Source of the DNA: Polysphondylium violaceum
Taxonomy: Eukaryota; Evosea; Eumycetozoa; Dictyosteliales; Dictyosteliaceae
Length of the DNA stretch: 61,457 bases
Assembly (NCBI GenBank): GCA_000277445.1
Contig: AJWJ01000079.1
Span: forward strand, 1 to 61,457
Direction: 5' to 3'
Shown here: positions 1-11,607 of the stretch, in pieces
Layout of the letters: the number at the start of each line of letters is the position of its first letter
Numbering within the stretch: position 1 is the stretch's first letter
Position numbers and translations under genes: made by a program
Notes under the pieces: generated by a model
Database searches by the model: none
What the model was told of the DNA's origin: nothing
Seen by the model: the letters and a program-made list of their open reading frames with translations, nothing else

Positions 1-98
1 ACTATCTANNAACTGGTAAGATTATATTTCTTAATAAAAGCGATTTGGTGTGAGTTGAAGTGCTTAGTAATTATTCTCTAACAGTTCGGACAAAGGTA

Positions 99-220
99 TC
101 ACATTAGGAAAGGATATTCAATCACTTTCGTCAGTGCCTTCATCAATTCCTCGAATGACACATGTTCCCCATTAGCTTCCAATCCTTTCAAAACTAGCTT
201 CCTTCTCTTATTCAAAATGC
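99..220 (-). other. Orphan exon-like open frame, unrecognised
   Basis: On the minus strand an acceptor-like AG (221-222) opens a frame of about 40 codons that ends in TGA at 99-101. The peptide is charged and helical-looking: it contains NKRRKLVLKGLEANGEH followed by VSFEELMKALTKVIEYPFLM. The composition reads like coding sequence, unlike the TA-repeat DNA around it. No upstream exon is visible between it and the PPP4R1 stop at 527. It could be the last exon of an unmodelled gene, a gene fragment, or chance. Positions 9-10 are N, so the left edge is unreliable. I do not recognise the family. Confidence 0.3.
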
Positions 221-526
221 CTTAAGAATCTCCTCTGATGTACACATACAAATATACAATTAATTAAATAAAATGAAAATATTATGTTTCGAATTTATTC
301 GTTAAAAATAAAGAGTGAGTTTAAATATAAGAGATGATCATATATTGAAACAAAATAGATAATTATTGTATTGTTATTGTTATTGTTATTATTGTTATTA
401 ATATTATTATATTTGTAATTTCGTATATACTATTACTATACAGGGTGTTAGGTAAAGGCCTAATATTTGATTTCTATTCTTATTGATGTTGTTATTATTA
501 TGATATTATTATTATTATTATTATTA

Positions 527-3148
527 TTATTGTTGTTGTTCTAATTCTTCTTGAGGAAAAGTCAAGTTACCAAAATAAGAAACATCACCATCACCATCTT
601 GCTTTAGTTTAGAAAGTACATTTTCAACTAATGGGTTCTTTGAAAAGTGTTCTATAATTACAATCATATTAGTATATTTTATATATCACCAAACACAAAT
701 ACAAATACAAATAATTACTATTATTAATAATTTTTGAGGATATTGTTTCAGCTACAACTAATCTAACGTTTGGAACAGGATCACTAGATAGATCAAGTAA
801 AGTTGCAAGGAAATTGGCCTCAAAGTAACTTGGTTCAAGTTGATCAATTAAATAACTACAGATTTTAGAAAACCTAATAATAATTAAATTATTAATATCT
901 ATTTATCTATATATCTATCTAATAACACAAATAATACATACACTTGTCTATTTGAAAAGGAAGGATCAGTACCCAAATCTTTAATTTGTTGAATAGTAGA
1001 TTCTTTTAATGATTTTAATTCTTCTGCTGTGAGTTCAGGTGTTGTGGCGGTGGCGGTATTTGGACTATTGTTGTTTGATGTTGATGATGGACTAGTTTCA
1101 GATGTGGTGGTGGTGGTTGGAGTATCTTCATTTGCTGTTGATAAAATTTTAATTATAAGTTTGCCCACACTAGAGGCAGCATAATTACGTACTTTTGAAA
1201 CTGGATCATTTAAAAGTAAAAGTAACAAAGGTGACAGTTCTGTAAGAATGATCTTTAAACTGAATAAATCACACATTTCGCCAATTTGTCTACAAAGGGT
1301 AATAATGGAAATGTTAGAAGCATGTTTATCAACCTACTTAAATCTACACAATCACAACATACTTTGAAATTAATTTTCTAAATCTCCATTTACTTGGATC
1401 ATTGGTAAAGGTGTTCAATGTTGAAATGTAACCTTCTCGAAGAGATGGCTCCAAAGATTTTAAAAACTCGCCAAAGTGTCTAATGACACCGACTCTAACT
1501 TCATCCAAATCTTGTAAAAATAGATTAAAGCAAGGTAAAAGTGAGTTCTTTGTTTCAGCTGGTCCTAAAATACTAGCAATTTCATGAATTGAGTGTGAAA
1601 GTGTTCTTCTTACTTTCCACTGAGGAATGATTGTTCTAATATTAGTATATATTTATATGTGTGTTGGTGAGGAGTTGAATACGAGTAGTACATACATTTG
1701 GATCTTTAACTAAATAAAGATAAGTATCTTTTAATTCAGGCCATCTTGCACTACCAACGGTATATAATACAGCGGGGAAATTAAAAGCACAGTGAGTGAC
1801 TAAATCACTGTCTGGGAATTTAATGGTGGATGGGTTAATCATATCGGTGTAGTACTTTAATAGTTTGGGAGTGACATGGGATCCTTCAAAAGTGGAAATA
1901 AAAGGACCTAAATTTTGAAAAGCAGTATTGTTTACCCATCTTGATGTATCCTCACTGATAAAGTCTTCGAGTACTTGAATCAATTTAGAGTATCTTTCAA
2001 TAGGGGATACATTTTGTGATACAACAATCAATACCTCGGCACATCCTTTTCTAACTGCCCACATTTCATCTTTTGATAATGCCAAGAATATTGGTAACTA
2101 TATAGTTGTTATTATTATTGTTATTATGATTAATACCTATTCGCACACACGCTCGCAATCTACTATACATACTAAAAACTCTGTAGTATCTTTCTCACCA
2201 ATGGTTTGACAAATGTTACCTAAATTTAAAGCAATTGCTTTTCTAACTCTAAAAGATGGATCATTGGATAACTTTAAAATAAAAGGTAGGATGACTTGTT
2301 TAGTTAATTCAACACCAATAATTGGTGAAAGATTATGACATAACTATATAATTGTATATAAATATTATGATGATTATTGTTAGAATTAATAGATAGATAA
2401 CATATAAACATTTTAATAATAATAAATACATTGGCAGCTTGAACACGGTGTTCTTCATCTGTAGTATCATTAACTAAACTTCTAATAAAGGGAATTAATC
2501 TAACTTCTAAATCTTCATATTTAATCAACTTGGCCATATCTTGAAGAGCTTCAACAGCAGACATTCTAACTTGAGGATTTCTATCGGTAGTCAATTGAGC
2601 TACCAAGGGTAAGAGAGTATTCAATGTTTTAGAGTACCCTACATCACCGCCGAAAGTTAAAAATGCCTGACTTACCACTGGTAGCTGTTCAACCAATGCT
2701 TGTCTGATGACAGGTTCATGATCGCCGACCACCTCTTCAATGATGGGTAAAAGAATCAAATTCACTTGTTCAAACTGTTGTCTAATAGCCTCTGAAAACT
2801 CTCTCACCACATACAGTCTGTGCAACACCAATTCACTATTCACATATTTCTGTATTTTGTCAATGAGAGGCAAACTATCATCTATTTCAAATTCATTATG
2901 TATTCCTTGATCTAGAGATATATTGATTGATTAGATATATAGTAACGATCGATCACGCACAGATATACACAAAAACAGAGATATTTAATATTGAAAAAAC
3001 CACACAAATAAAAATAGATATAAGAAAATAGATATCTATCCCACAGAGAGACGATGTAGCATGATGCGTATGGTGTACAGTGTGGATAATTACCATCATA
3101 GTCAAATGAATTATCATTATTATCTGAATATCCTATAAAATCAGACAT
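527..3148 (-). CDS. ppp4r1: PPP4R1-like HEAT-repeat phosphatase 4 regulatory subunit (8 exons)
   Basis: Scaffold subunit expected to bind and direct protein phosphatase 4 (PP2A family). My exon model is 3148-3094, 2911-2430, 2343-2173, 2097-1696, 1619-1363, 1289-942, 873-719 and 651-527, giving 664 aa and closing in frame. The protein is HEAT repeats almost throughout. Family-diagnostic stretches are WAVRKGCAEVLIVVSQ, SRWVNNTAFQNLGPFISTF and DPNWKVRRTL, which match animal PPP4R1 better than the PP2A A subunit. The N-terminus is acidic and Asn/Asp-rich (MSDFIGYSDNNDNSFDYD), and a Ser/Thr/Asn-rich loop lies in exon 6. The exon 5 acceptor (CAG before TGG, 1620-1622) was chosen because the nearer upstream TAG breaks the frame. 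The introns are about 75-180 bp of TA-rich DNA. Family assignment is strong; individual splice sites are inferred. Confidence 0.87.
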
Positions 3149-3310
3149 CTTCTGATCCTTCACAACTTACTTATTTGTAATAAAAAAATAATCAAGATTT
3201 GTTTTTTTTTTTTTGGTGTGATGAAGGATGCTAAAAAAAAAAAAAAAAATTTTAACTCGCGCCACCCACGCTCACACACAAAAACAAAGTTGGTTGAAGA
3301 AAAATAGGAT

Positions 3311-5335
3311 TTATTTAGATAGAGATAATGAAGGTGGATTGTTGACGTCCAAGTTAATGGATACGTTGATTGAGCCACTGTAGGTGTCTGAATACGAGCC
3401 TTGGTTGCTTGTGGGGCCGCCTAAAAGATATCCGTGCGATATTTCGGTGCCGCTAGGGTCCATCGATACCTTGGCGCCGTACATAGGACCATAATCAACG
3501 TTGACGCCGATGGTGGCAACAGGGTTGTCTGAGAGATCGGTGACGGAGATATAATAGTAGCTGTCGTTCCAGGGTCCCAACACACTCGAGTATGTTCCAC
3601 ATACAAGATAGGTGGTGGGGTCAAGACCGGCGCTGAGTTTCAAAGGATAGGGAGTGTTGTTTGAAAATGTGAATATACCGGATTTGAAATAATCGGATTG
3701 AATGACGGCGGTGGGGAAATTCCAACCATTGCTTGATTTGTAGAAATCATATTGACTTACGCCGTTGGCCCACACTCTTTTCATGAGGGATTCGGTTGGA
3801 AAGATACTGTTTTCAGAGTTTGAAGCGATAAAGTACATGATGTTGCCAATTTGGTATTTGCAGTAATCTGGGAGTCCTTCGGGGAGATATGAGCTCTCGT
3901 TGATGCTATAGTCATAATAGTAGATTTGGTAGATGGTTGGCATGAGCATTTGCAAGATTGAGTTTTCATAGCCAATGATACCGGCACTGAGGAATAGACT
4001 GGTGTAGCCGGGCAACCAAGCAAGCGAGTTGGGACCGTTGGGAGTCATGATCAGTTTAAATGTTGATTGCATCTTTCCCCAATCGGAGAGAATAGTGGTC
4101 TCGATGGATCCAATTGTCGTCAAAAGACCTTCAAATGTATCGCTAAATGTGTTCCAGAGATCTGCTAAAGCCACTTGGAATGGGTCGGGTGAGATGGACT
4201 CATCGTCAATCGACACTGCAACATTGATGGCTGATTGAATGATATTTCCAAGAATAGGTGCCTCGCCAGGAAGTGCAGAGAGTACAGTATAAAGAATACC
4301 GGAAAACAATTGCAACATGCTTCCAGAAACATCCGACTCTGAGCCAATTTGTAAACCAACCTCGACAGACAACTGGTTGAGACGTGCAGAGTTATCTGCA
4401 AACAAAGCAATATGGAATTGGGTATAGTTGTTAAACATGTTCACAATGCCTTGGGCACATTGAATTTCTCTTGAGAGTTGAAGCTTGACAAATGCAAAAT
4501 CACCATTAGTGACACCTTCTGGAATTGGCATTTGGCTCATGATTGATATAAAGGTATCAAGCGGGGCATTCAAGTTGACGTATTGGTCACGAATGGAATC
4601 AACATAGCCAACAAATTGACTGATGGCTTGATAAGCTTGCATTCTAGTACCATCACCCCCTTGACTAAAATCCACCCAACCAACAGGGTCTGCAGAGAGA
4701 ATTGAATCCAGTGGTAAAGAAGGACAGATATCCCAAGTACTTTGACTGTCACTCAACACGGCCACCGCATTATCTCCACTGGCAATGGTGTTGCTTGACT
4801 GCTGGGTATCGACACTAATGTAAAATCCTGAATCTTGGTTTTTAATTTGACTATTGTCTGCCAATGTCCATATTTGATCACTGGTGTTTTGCCAATCTTG
4901 TGTCTCCAACTGGTAACCAGTCTCACCCTCTACCGGTTGGCCGGTTCCCAAAACCATGCTATAGCTAACTCTTGATAAAATATGACCGTCGGGCAACACT
5001 TGCCACAACTCGTTATCCGTGCCTTTGACAGGATACACAATGATTTGTGTGCCTGCAGTCCAATACCCATACTCAACATTCAAACAAAGTGGATTTCCAT
5101 TTGCATCAAGATTTCTATTTTGAATATACACCCACGTATTCAGTTGTTTAATCCCAGTGCTTCCTAATTCAAGTAATTTACATTTCTTTATTCTCTTTAT
5201 CTTTTTTTGTTCTTGAGCTTTGGGTTGTGGTACAATCTCTTTGCCTTCCACTTTGTTGCTGATGATATTTTTTGCCGTTGATTTTTGTCTAGTTTCTAAA
5301 CTAGATTTATTATTACTATTGCTATTCAATGTCAT
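3311..5335 (-). CDS. Cup-family (calcium up-regulated) ricin-B lectin protein
   Basis: Intronless 674 aa protein. Residues about 50-210 form a ricin B-type beta-trefoil with QxW-like signatures (ELWQVLPDGHILSR, DQIWTLADNSQI). Then comes a long helical region, and a beta-rich tail ends in SNQGSYSDTYSGSINVSI. From memory of the D. discoideum Cup proteins, several blocks align in order: the TTILSDWGKM segment, ILQMLMPTIYQIYY, VWANGVSQYDFY..GWN and GPTSNQGSYS. Cup proteins are cytoplasmic, associate with membranes, and are induced by calcium stress and during development. Typical Cups run about 730-760 aa with two lectin units; this one has a shorter N-terminus and clearly shows one. There is no signal peptide; the N-terminus is Lys/Asn/Ser-rich. 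GC is higher than in its neighbours. Membrane stabilisation is the family hypothesis, not something visible here. Confidence 0.85.
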   Translation of the reverse strand: MTLNSNSNNKSSLETRQKSTAKNIISNKVEGKEIVPQPKAQEQKKIKRIKKCKLLELGSTGIKQLNTWVYIQNRNLDANGNPLCLNVEYGYWTAGTQIIVYPVKGTDNELWQVLPDGHILSRVSYSMVLGTGQPVEGETGYQLETQDWQNTSDQIWTLADNSQIKNQDSGFYISVDTQQSSNTIASGDNAVAVLSDSQSTWDICPSLPLDSILSADPVGWVDFSQGGDGTRMQAYQAISQFVGYVDSIRDQYVNLNAPLDTFISIMSQMPIPEGVTNGDFAFVKLQLSREIQCAQGIVNMFNNYTQFHIALFADNSARLNQLSVEVGLQIGSESDVSGSMLQLFSGILYTVLSALPGEAPILGNIIQSAINVAVSIDDESISPDPFQVALADLWNTFSDTFEGLLTTIGSIETTILSDWGKMQSTFKLIMTPNGPNSLAWLPGYTSLFLSAGIIGYENSILQMLMPTIYQIYYYDYSINESSYLPEGLPDYCKYQIGNIMYFIASNSENSIFPTESLMKRVWANGVSQYDFYKSSNGWNFPTAVIQSDYFKSGIFTFSNNTPYPLKLSAGLDPTTYLVCGTYSSVLGPWNDSYYYISVTDLSDNPVATIGVNVDYGPMYGAKVSMDPSGTEISHGYLLGGPTSNQGSYSDTYSGSINVSINLDVNNPPSLSLSK

Positions 5336-5412
5336 GTTTATTTGTATATCCGGTTTGTAAAAAGTTATTTTTTCATTTGGCTCATGCCTAATTAATTAAT
5401 CTTTTGGGGGTT

Positions 5413-5432
5413 CGCGATCGCGGCCTCGAGGC
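5413..5432. promoter_or_regulatory. Two adjacent 10 bp GC palindromes upstream of the Cup gene
   Basis: CGCGATCGCG (5413-5422) is directly followed by GCCTCGAGGC (5423-5432). Each is a perfect 10 bp palindrome, standing about 80 bp upstream of the Cup start codon. A T-run/A-run palindrome follows at about 5450-5471. In DNA this AT-rich such a block is very unlikely by composition. Dimeric transcription-factor sites controlling the Cup gene are a reasonable guess, but nothing here names a factor. Confidence 0.4.
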
Positions 5433-5634
5433 TATAAAAAGAAATGAGATATTTTTTTTTTAAAAAAAAAAAATTACAAAATAAAAAAAAATAATTGGAT
5501 AGAGAAAAAATACATTAACCTTAATAAAAATATCTAAGGTTAGATATTATATATTATTATTATTATTATTATTAGACACCCAATAGAATATTGTTTTTAC
5601 TATTATCGGAATATCCAATTCTAGTTTTAATATT

Positions 5635-5826
5635 TTAATTAATAGTTTCAATTTGATGATTTAAAAATAATTTATAAAATCCAAATAAACCAAATACTTG
5701 AGACACAATTGCTATGACCAAATAAAATAAACACGGCGTCCCACTATACAACTCTGGTTTCACCCAATAATAAGTGACACCTATTGTTTGAATTTGGAAT
5801 AAATAATAAAAATGATGTTTATTCAT
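5635..5826 (-). CDS. Possible small membrane protein (63 aa) overlapping the TBC gene stop
   Basis: The ATG shares one base with the stop codon of the TBC gene (TAATG, 5828-5824). The 63 aa product begins MNKHHFYYLFQIQTIGVTYY and has a hydrophobic segment (LFYLVIAIVSQVFGLFGFYKLF) that could span a membrane. The middle of the frame (TGGGTGAAACCAGAG...) is richer in G and C than typical intergenic DNA here, which favours coding. A CAATAG acceptor-like site sits just before GTGTCAC, so it could instead be the last exon of another transcript. I do not recognise a family. It may also be only 3' UTR of the TBC gene. Confidence 0.35.
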   Translation of the reverse strand: MNKHHFYYLFQIQTIGVTYYWVKPELYSGTPCLFYLVIAIVSQVFGLFGFYKLFLNHQIETIN

Positions 5827-7594
5827 TAGTACTTTTGTTTAGCATTTCCATTGCTATCAAAATACTTTGCAAAAAAGCCTTTGATCAGTGGTGGAGTGGA
5901 GGTGGATGATGATGTTGACTGATCATTCATACTGTTTAAATTTGGACTATTACTATTACTTGGGTTATTTACATTATTATTTGATGGCGGTGGTGATACA
6001 GAATCGGTTGTTTTATGTACATTTGGTGAACTAGTGCTTGGACTAGGTGATGAAGTTGCTGCTGCTGCTGTTGTTGTTGTTGGTGATGTTGAATTTAATG
6101 TATTATTATTACTATTACTGCTATTACTGCTACCGTAGGATCCCAATGAGAATGGATTAAAAAATCTTATATAGGATTGACCAGACTCTAATACATTTGC
6201 AGAGTTAAGTTTAAATGTACCATTTTTCAATGATAATGCAGTTGCGTAAATGGTATGAAAATCTATATGTGCTGGATAAGATTGAAGTAATTTTAATGAA
6301 TCTGCAAATGTAAATGACAACAATTGATCTCTTACACAACTAAAATGGGTCAAATGAGTTAATAAACATGCACACAACCATCAACCTAATCATTAACAAT
6401 ACATACATCAACATTGAGCAACAGAAATAATACAAAAAGTCAAATCTATTTGGATCGGAAAACAAAGAATCCCAAAGTCTGAGAACATCTGGCAATTCAA
6501 ATTCTTGAGACAAAAGTAAAGTGATCCATCTAAAACTATAGAATTGAGGATTCAACTTTTTCTCTTCCTACATTATTGGAGATAGATGTATTCATATTAG
6601 CCCGAATCGAAAGAAAAACTCTATATTGCATACAGCTCGATACTTACCAAGTCATTCCATAGCTCTCTATCTTTTTCTTTAAGAATTCTATTTAATTTCT
6701 TTATATTAAATATAATACCACTTTCAGACTTGTCCAATGACTTGCAAAAGTTGTCTCTTATTTCACTCATGATATTTGTAAAACAATAAAAGGCATCAGC
6801 TTCTGCGTGTTGTTTATAGTTTTCATCTGGATCAATGGCAAATATATAGTAGATGGGTCCTAGAATCTCATTCATACCTTGCACATATCTAATACCAGGA
6901 TTTAGTTTGGCATAGATAAATAATATTCTTCTGAGTGCTTCATAATGTATAGTTTTACCTTCCTCTTGCTGATGATTGAAAAAATGAAGTGATGGGAATG
7001 TTCTCCTCACATCCTTTTCAATGTCAACTAATATATTTTGATCCTTAAAGTATTCATTCCATTTACTATCAACTGATACACTTAATGGCTAATAATAATA
7101 GTAGTAATGTATTAATATCTTTCCTCTTCTAACTGTATATCTATATCTGTATTTACATGGTCAGCTTCGGGTGGTCTTTCACCGAGATCATGGGGATCAA
7201 TCATTAATTCATCTACAAAACCTTTATATCCTCCTCTGCTCTTTTCTAAAAAACTATCCCATTTTGTTCTATCGAGGGGAAGATATCTTAATAATATCTA
7301 GGGGGGGGATAACAATATATTTAGATTAGTTACTGTGTGTTGTGTGTAGTATGATAGGTTTAATAATAACACAATACAACAACATACTTTCCAATATAAA
7401 GATCTTAAGCCATGTGATTCGGGTATACCTTGTTCGGCAAGATGCTGAATGATTGAAATATCAATTACATTTGGCTTTAATGCTTCTTTATAGTAATGAA
7501 CTCTTTCCTTATAAGATATGTTGTTAGAGATAACAGCAGCGGGTGGTGGGGATGGATTGGGTGATGATGTAGTCTGAATAGGATCAAAACTCAT
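5826..7594 (-). CDS. tbc1d13: TBC-domain Rab GTPase-activating protein, TBC1D13-like (5 exons)
   Basis: Predicted GAP that speeds GTP hydrolysis by Rab-family GTPases in membrane traffic. Exons: 7594-7388, 7297-7157, 7088-6648, 6567-6407 and 6339-5826, giving 487 aa in frame. TBC signatures are visible: GIPESHGLRSLYWK (residues about 55-69), IEKDVRRTFP (the arginine-finger motif IxxDxxR), RYVQGMNEILGPIYYIFA (the YxQ glutamine finger) and the PQFYSFRWITLLLSQEFELPDVLRLWDSLF block. Both catalytic fingers are present, so activity is expected. The C-terminal 100 residues are Ser/Thr/Asn/Pro low complexity. TBC1D13 acts on Rab35 in animals; the substrate here is inferred only from similarity. The last exon overlaps the 63-codon frame at 5826 by one base. 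Confidence 0.88.
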
Positions 7595-8115
7595 TTTTCT
7601 TGGTGTACAACAGGATGATGTGATTTAATGCCGATGGGTATGATTGATGGATGATGTTAATGAGTCTATAAATGTTTATGGTTATGTTCAAAACAAAAAA
7701 AAAAAACAAGTATCTGCTGAACAGAGGAAGGGAGATTTGAAAAAATAAAAATTTAAAAATCTTTTTTTTTATTTTTTAATTTTATTACAAATAAAAGGAT
7801 GACGTTTATTATTGATACGTCTTTGGGTTTAGATCGGATCTGATGTTTAAATATTAGTTGGTCCCAGGGCCTTCAGCCATTCTAACCATGTGATATCAAC
7901 AATGAGGTTAATTTATAATTTTAGTTTCCACACTGAAACAGCTGATGTTATGATATCTTGGATACATAAACAAGTAATTACAGTAGGCATTACATCACAT
8001 GTGAAATACATTTATAGAGATTTCTCAAACGCAATATTTGTGAGTAAAATGCAAGAAAAGTTTTTCACAAAACAAAATTTAATTTAAAAATATTGAACCC
8101 CTATTAAATAAAAAT
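7595..8115. other. Intergenic, TBC gene start to FNIP gene start
   Basis: Shared upstream region of the divergent TBC (minus) and FNIP (plus) genes. It has A/T tracts at about 7690-7790 and a less AT-rich stretch at about 7850-8050. A 65-codon plus frame in that stretch (7890-8087) resembles nothing I know, and I did not call it a gene. Confidence 0.5.
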
Positions 8116-9735
8116 ATGAATAAAAATAGTAATAATAACAATAGTGATATAGATTTATATTTTTTTGCAGTGTGGAGAAATGTAGCTATTAGAAATTGTG
8201 TAAAAAATGTAAATCTAAGTGGATGTGAGATATAGGTGAGCTCCAATTATCTTAGAAAGTATCATCGATATCTGTGTGGAATGGATTATAGAAAGGGTGT
8301 AGTGGTTGCTTTTGTTATAGATCAGGAAAACATTCATGACTATAGCGCGCACCCTTACAAAGATTACATTACAAAGGTGATATTCAAAGCCAAAAAACTA
8401 CCTGTTGGGCTGTTGACCCACAACGTTAGGGAATTTCATACAAAATCAAATGACGACCAACAAACAGAGGAAATGGAATGTTTTATTGAATTGAACGCGC
8501 TCCCATTTACCGTGGAAAAGGTTGTGCTTAATTCCAACGTGTATCAACAATTGGACCGAGTTGGCGTGTTGCCAGACAGATTAAAGTGTTTGTCGATTGC
8601 TCGGTATAACAATGATTTGGAAACTGGTAATCTTCCTCTTTCGCTCACCTCATTTCATCTTGGATATTTGTCACCAGAGTTTGAGTTGGTGGGTATTCCT
8701 CCACAGCTAGAGTATCTTTCCTTGCCTTTGTTCTCTCAAGAGGATATGAGCGTTCCGACTATGCAACTTGGTAGCCTCAACTTAGGGTACATTCAAAATT
8801 TTACTATACTCTGTCCTCTACTCACCAACCTTGTTTCATTAAAGATCAAAATGCTCCACACTAGACTTGAGCGTGGACAGCTTCCTCTACAACTAACAAA
8901 CCTTCGAATTGATTTCTATAACTTTGATTTCGAAATCGAAGTACTCCCCGAATCACTCCTTTATCTAACATTGACATTCTACAACCTCTCCTTGGATATT
9001 GAATTACCCAAATCACTCATTAAATTCAAATCAATGACCTACAACAGTGTATTAGAAAGAGATATTTTTCCAGAATCTTTGCAAATCATCAAGATACCAG
9101 AGTATAATGAATTTTTATCTATAGGGACCATTCCGCCAAATGTCAAGCGCTTAAAAATGGGTTATGCATCTGGTTTAGACAAAAACTATCATCGAGACTA
9201 TAATTTACAACTGATTATTCCTTCAATAACAAATCTATCGTTTTGCTGCAGTACTGCGATTAGCTCATTAATCACCATTCCTTCATCAGTTGTTAAACTT
9301 TCCCTTGCTATTGATAGGAATTTTAATTTATCTTTTCTAAAAATACCAGACACTGTCAGACAACTAAAGATTAGAGCAAATGAAATGAAATCCATTCCCA
9401 TACCAGAATCTGTTTGTGAATTTACATTTTCAATCGAAACCTATCCACCCATATCCACAAATAGTATAAGAAAAAAAGAGAGACAATCATTCTTTCAAAG
9501 TTGCACCACTCTAATCATACATACCCTTGTTGATGATTTGGAAACTATTCATCTCCCACCAAATTTAAAATCACTAGTGATCAAAAAATGTGAATCCAAG
9601 TATTACAAAATCAACTATATCCCAAAAACTCTAACCAAATTAAATATACCATCAAAGAGATTAGTCGATAAATCAATTTTAAAAAACCTTTCTCAAATTC
9701 AAACTTTAATAATAAATAAAAAATATGAAAGTTAA
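8116..9735 (+). pseudogene. FNIP-repeat protein with an in-frame TAG at codon 40
   Basis: Dictyostelid FNIP/leucine-rich-like repeat protein of a large lineage-specific family with no settled function. The natural start is ATG 8116: the first codons give MNKNSNNNNSDIDLYFFAVW and then RNVAIRN, matching the usual 'VWRN' opening of FNIP proteins. A TAG at 8233-8235 interrupts the frame, which then continues open for 499 codons to 9735. The body has about ten repeats of the form LP-x-SL-x-x-L-x(6)-F/L (for example NLPLSLTSFHLGYLSPEF, VLPESLLYLTLTFYNLSL). The next ATG after the stop is at 8281. Alternatives: a decayed gene, a truncated protein starting at 8281, a 66 nt intron 8170-8235 (it would remove the conserved VWRN), or a base error. 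The repeats show no other break. Confidence 0.7.
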
Positions 9736-9769
9736 TATATCTTTCTCTCTAAAAGTTCAAAGCTTTAGG

Positions 9770-9943
9770 TCAAAAAAATCGTCCCTGTTCCTCTGATGAC
9801 AAACAATTCACATCTGTAGTAGTCTCACTCGATAGAAGATGATAAAACTGTGTAAGTCTGAGTAAGGTTAGATTGTGTTTATTCTCGTCAATGAAAGATG
9901 GCTTGTTTTTAACAAAAGCCGGAGACTTAATATCTTCGTAAAT
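9770..9943 (-). other. Orphan C-terminal exon (57 codons), unrecognised
   Basis: An acceptor TTATTATAG (AG at 9944-9945) opens a phase-0 frame reading IYEDIKSPAFVKNKPSFIDE, then NKHNLTLLRLTQFYHLLSSE, and ends SSEEQGRFF with TGA at 9770-9772. Composition and the sharp change at the acceptor look like a real last exon on the minus strand. The only DNA upstream before the polyubiquitin stop (10064) is 120 bp without a convincing donor exon. It may belong to a tiny gene with a very short first exon, or be what remains of a disrupted gene. I cannot name it. Confidence 0.4.
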
Positions 9944-10063
9944 CTATAATAAAAAGAAATATTTGATTTGGATCAATGTCCAATGGCGTATTGAAAACTC
10001 AAAAAATAAAAATGAAAATGATTAATTAGAGTGTACAAGAATAGTTCTGGAGTTTATTGGTTT

Positions 10064-11215
<1,152 letters not shown>

Positions 11216-11321
11216 TTATATAGAGAGAATAAAAAATATACACACTAATAGCTTTTTTTATATAACAGATAGAAGAAAATAAAAAATAATATATTATGAA
11301 AATCACAAACACACCAAACTA

Positions 11322-11331
11322 CCCTTTTATA
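11322..11331 (-). promoter_or_regulatory. Likely TATA box of the polyubiquitin gene
   Basis: On the minus strand TATAAAAGGG lies about 113-122 bp upstream of the ubiquitin ATG and is directly preceded by an A-run. A TATA element near homopolymer tracts is the usual dictyostelid core promoter arrangement. The transcription start itself cannot be read from the sequence. Confidence 0.55.
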
Positions 11332-11480
11332 CTTTTTTTTTTGTGAAATTAATTAATTTTAATTTTATAAAAAATAAATTACTTTTTCTCAATTTTTTCA
11401 AATTTTATTTTTTTCGAATTTTTATTTTAATTATTTTTGCTGAATCAGCCACCCACTCACTTGACTCATATCAACGTCCT

Positions 11481-11529
11481 GTTCTTGAATTAACTTCAAC
11501 TAATTTCTCTTGTTCTTTGAATTAACTTC
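11481..11529. repeat. Short direct repeat next to the hairpin
   Basis: GTTCTTGAATTAACTTC at 11481-11497 recurs as GTTCTTTGAATTAACTTC at 11512-11529, 31 bp apart start to start, differing by one inserted T. It ends 15 bp before the hairpin arm. It may be a duplicated binding site or plain local duplication. Confidence 0.5.
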
Positions 11530-11544
11530 TTTCTTCTTTTTTAG

Positions 11545-11607
11545 ACTCAAACGATAACTCTTAATCTTTTTAGGAAGACACCTGAGAGATTGGGTTATCG
11601 TTTGAGT
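11545..11607. ncRNA. Intergenic hairpin, 14 bp perfect outer stem, candidate structured RNA
   Basis: Arm ACTCAAACGATAAC (11545-11558) is exactly complementary to GTTATCGTTTGAGT (11594-11607). Further pairing lies inside: AATCT with AGATT, then TTAGG with CCTGA closing a 6-base loop (AAGACA). This gives a long three-part hairpin of about 63 nt. It sits between the divergent polyubiquitin promoter and the 3' end of ints3. It lacks the CCTTACAGCAA motif I recall for Dictyostelium class I RNAs. It could be a small RNA gene, a miRNA-type precursor or a structured 3' element. Which strand is transcribed is unknown. Confidence 0.4.

Noticed and set aside
8170-8235. 66 nt intron in the FNIP gene removing the TAG
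   Set aside because: It would delete the conserved VWRN opening of the family and the segment is not AT-rich like other introns here.
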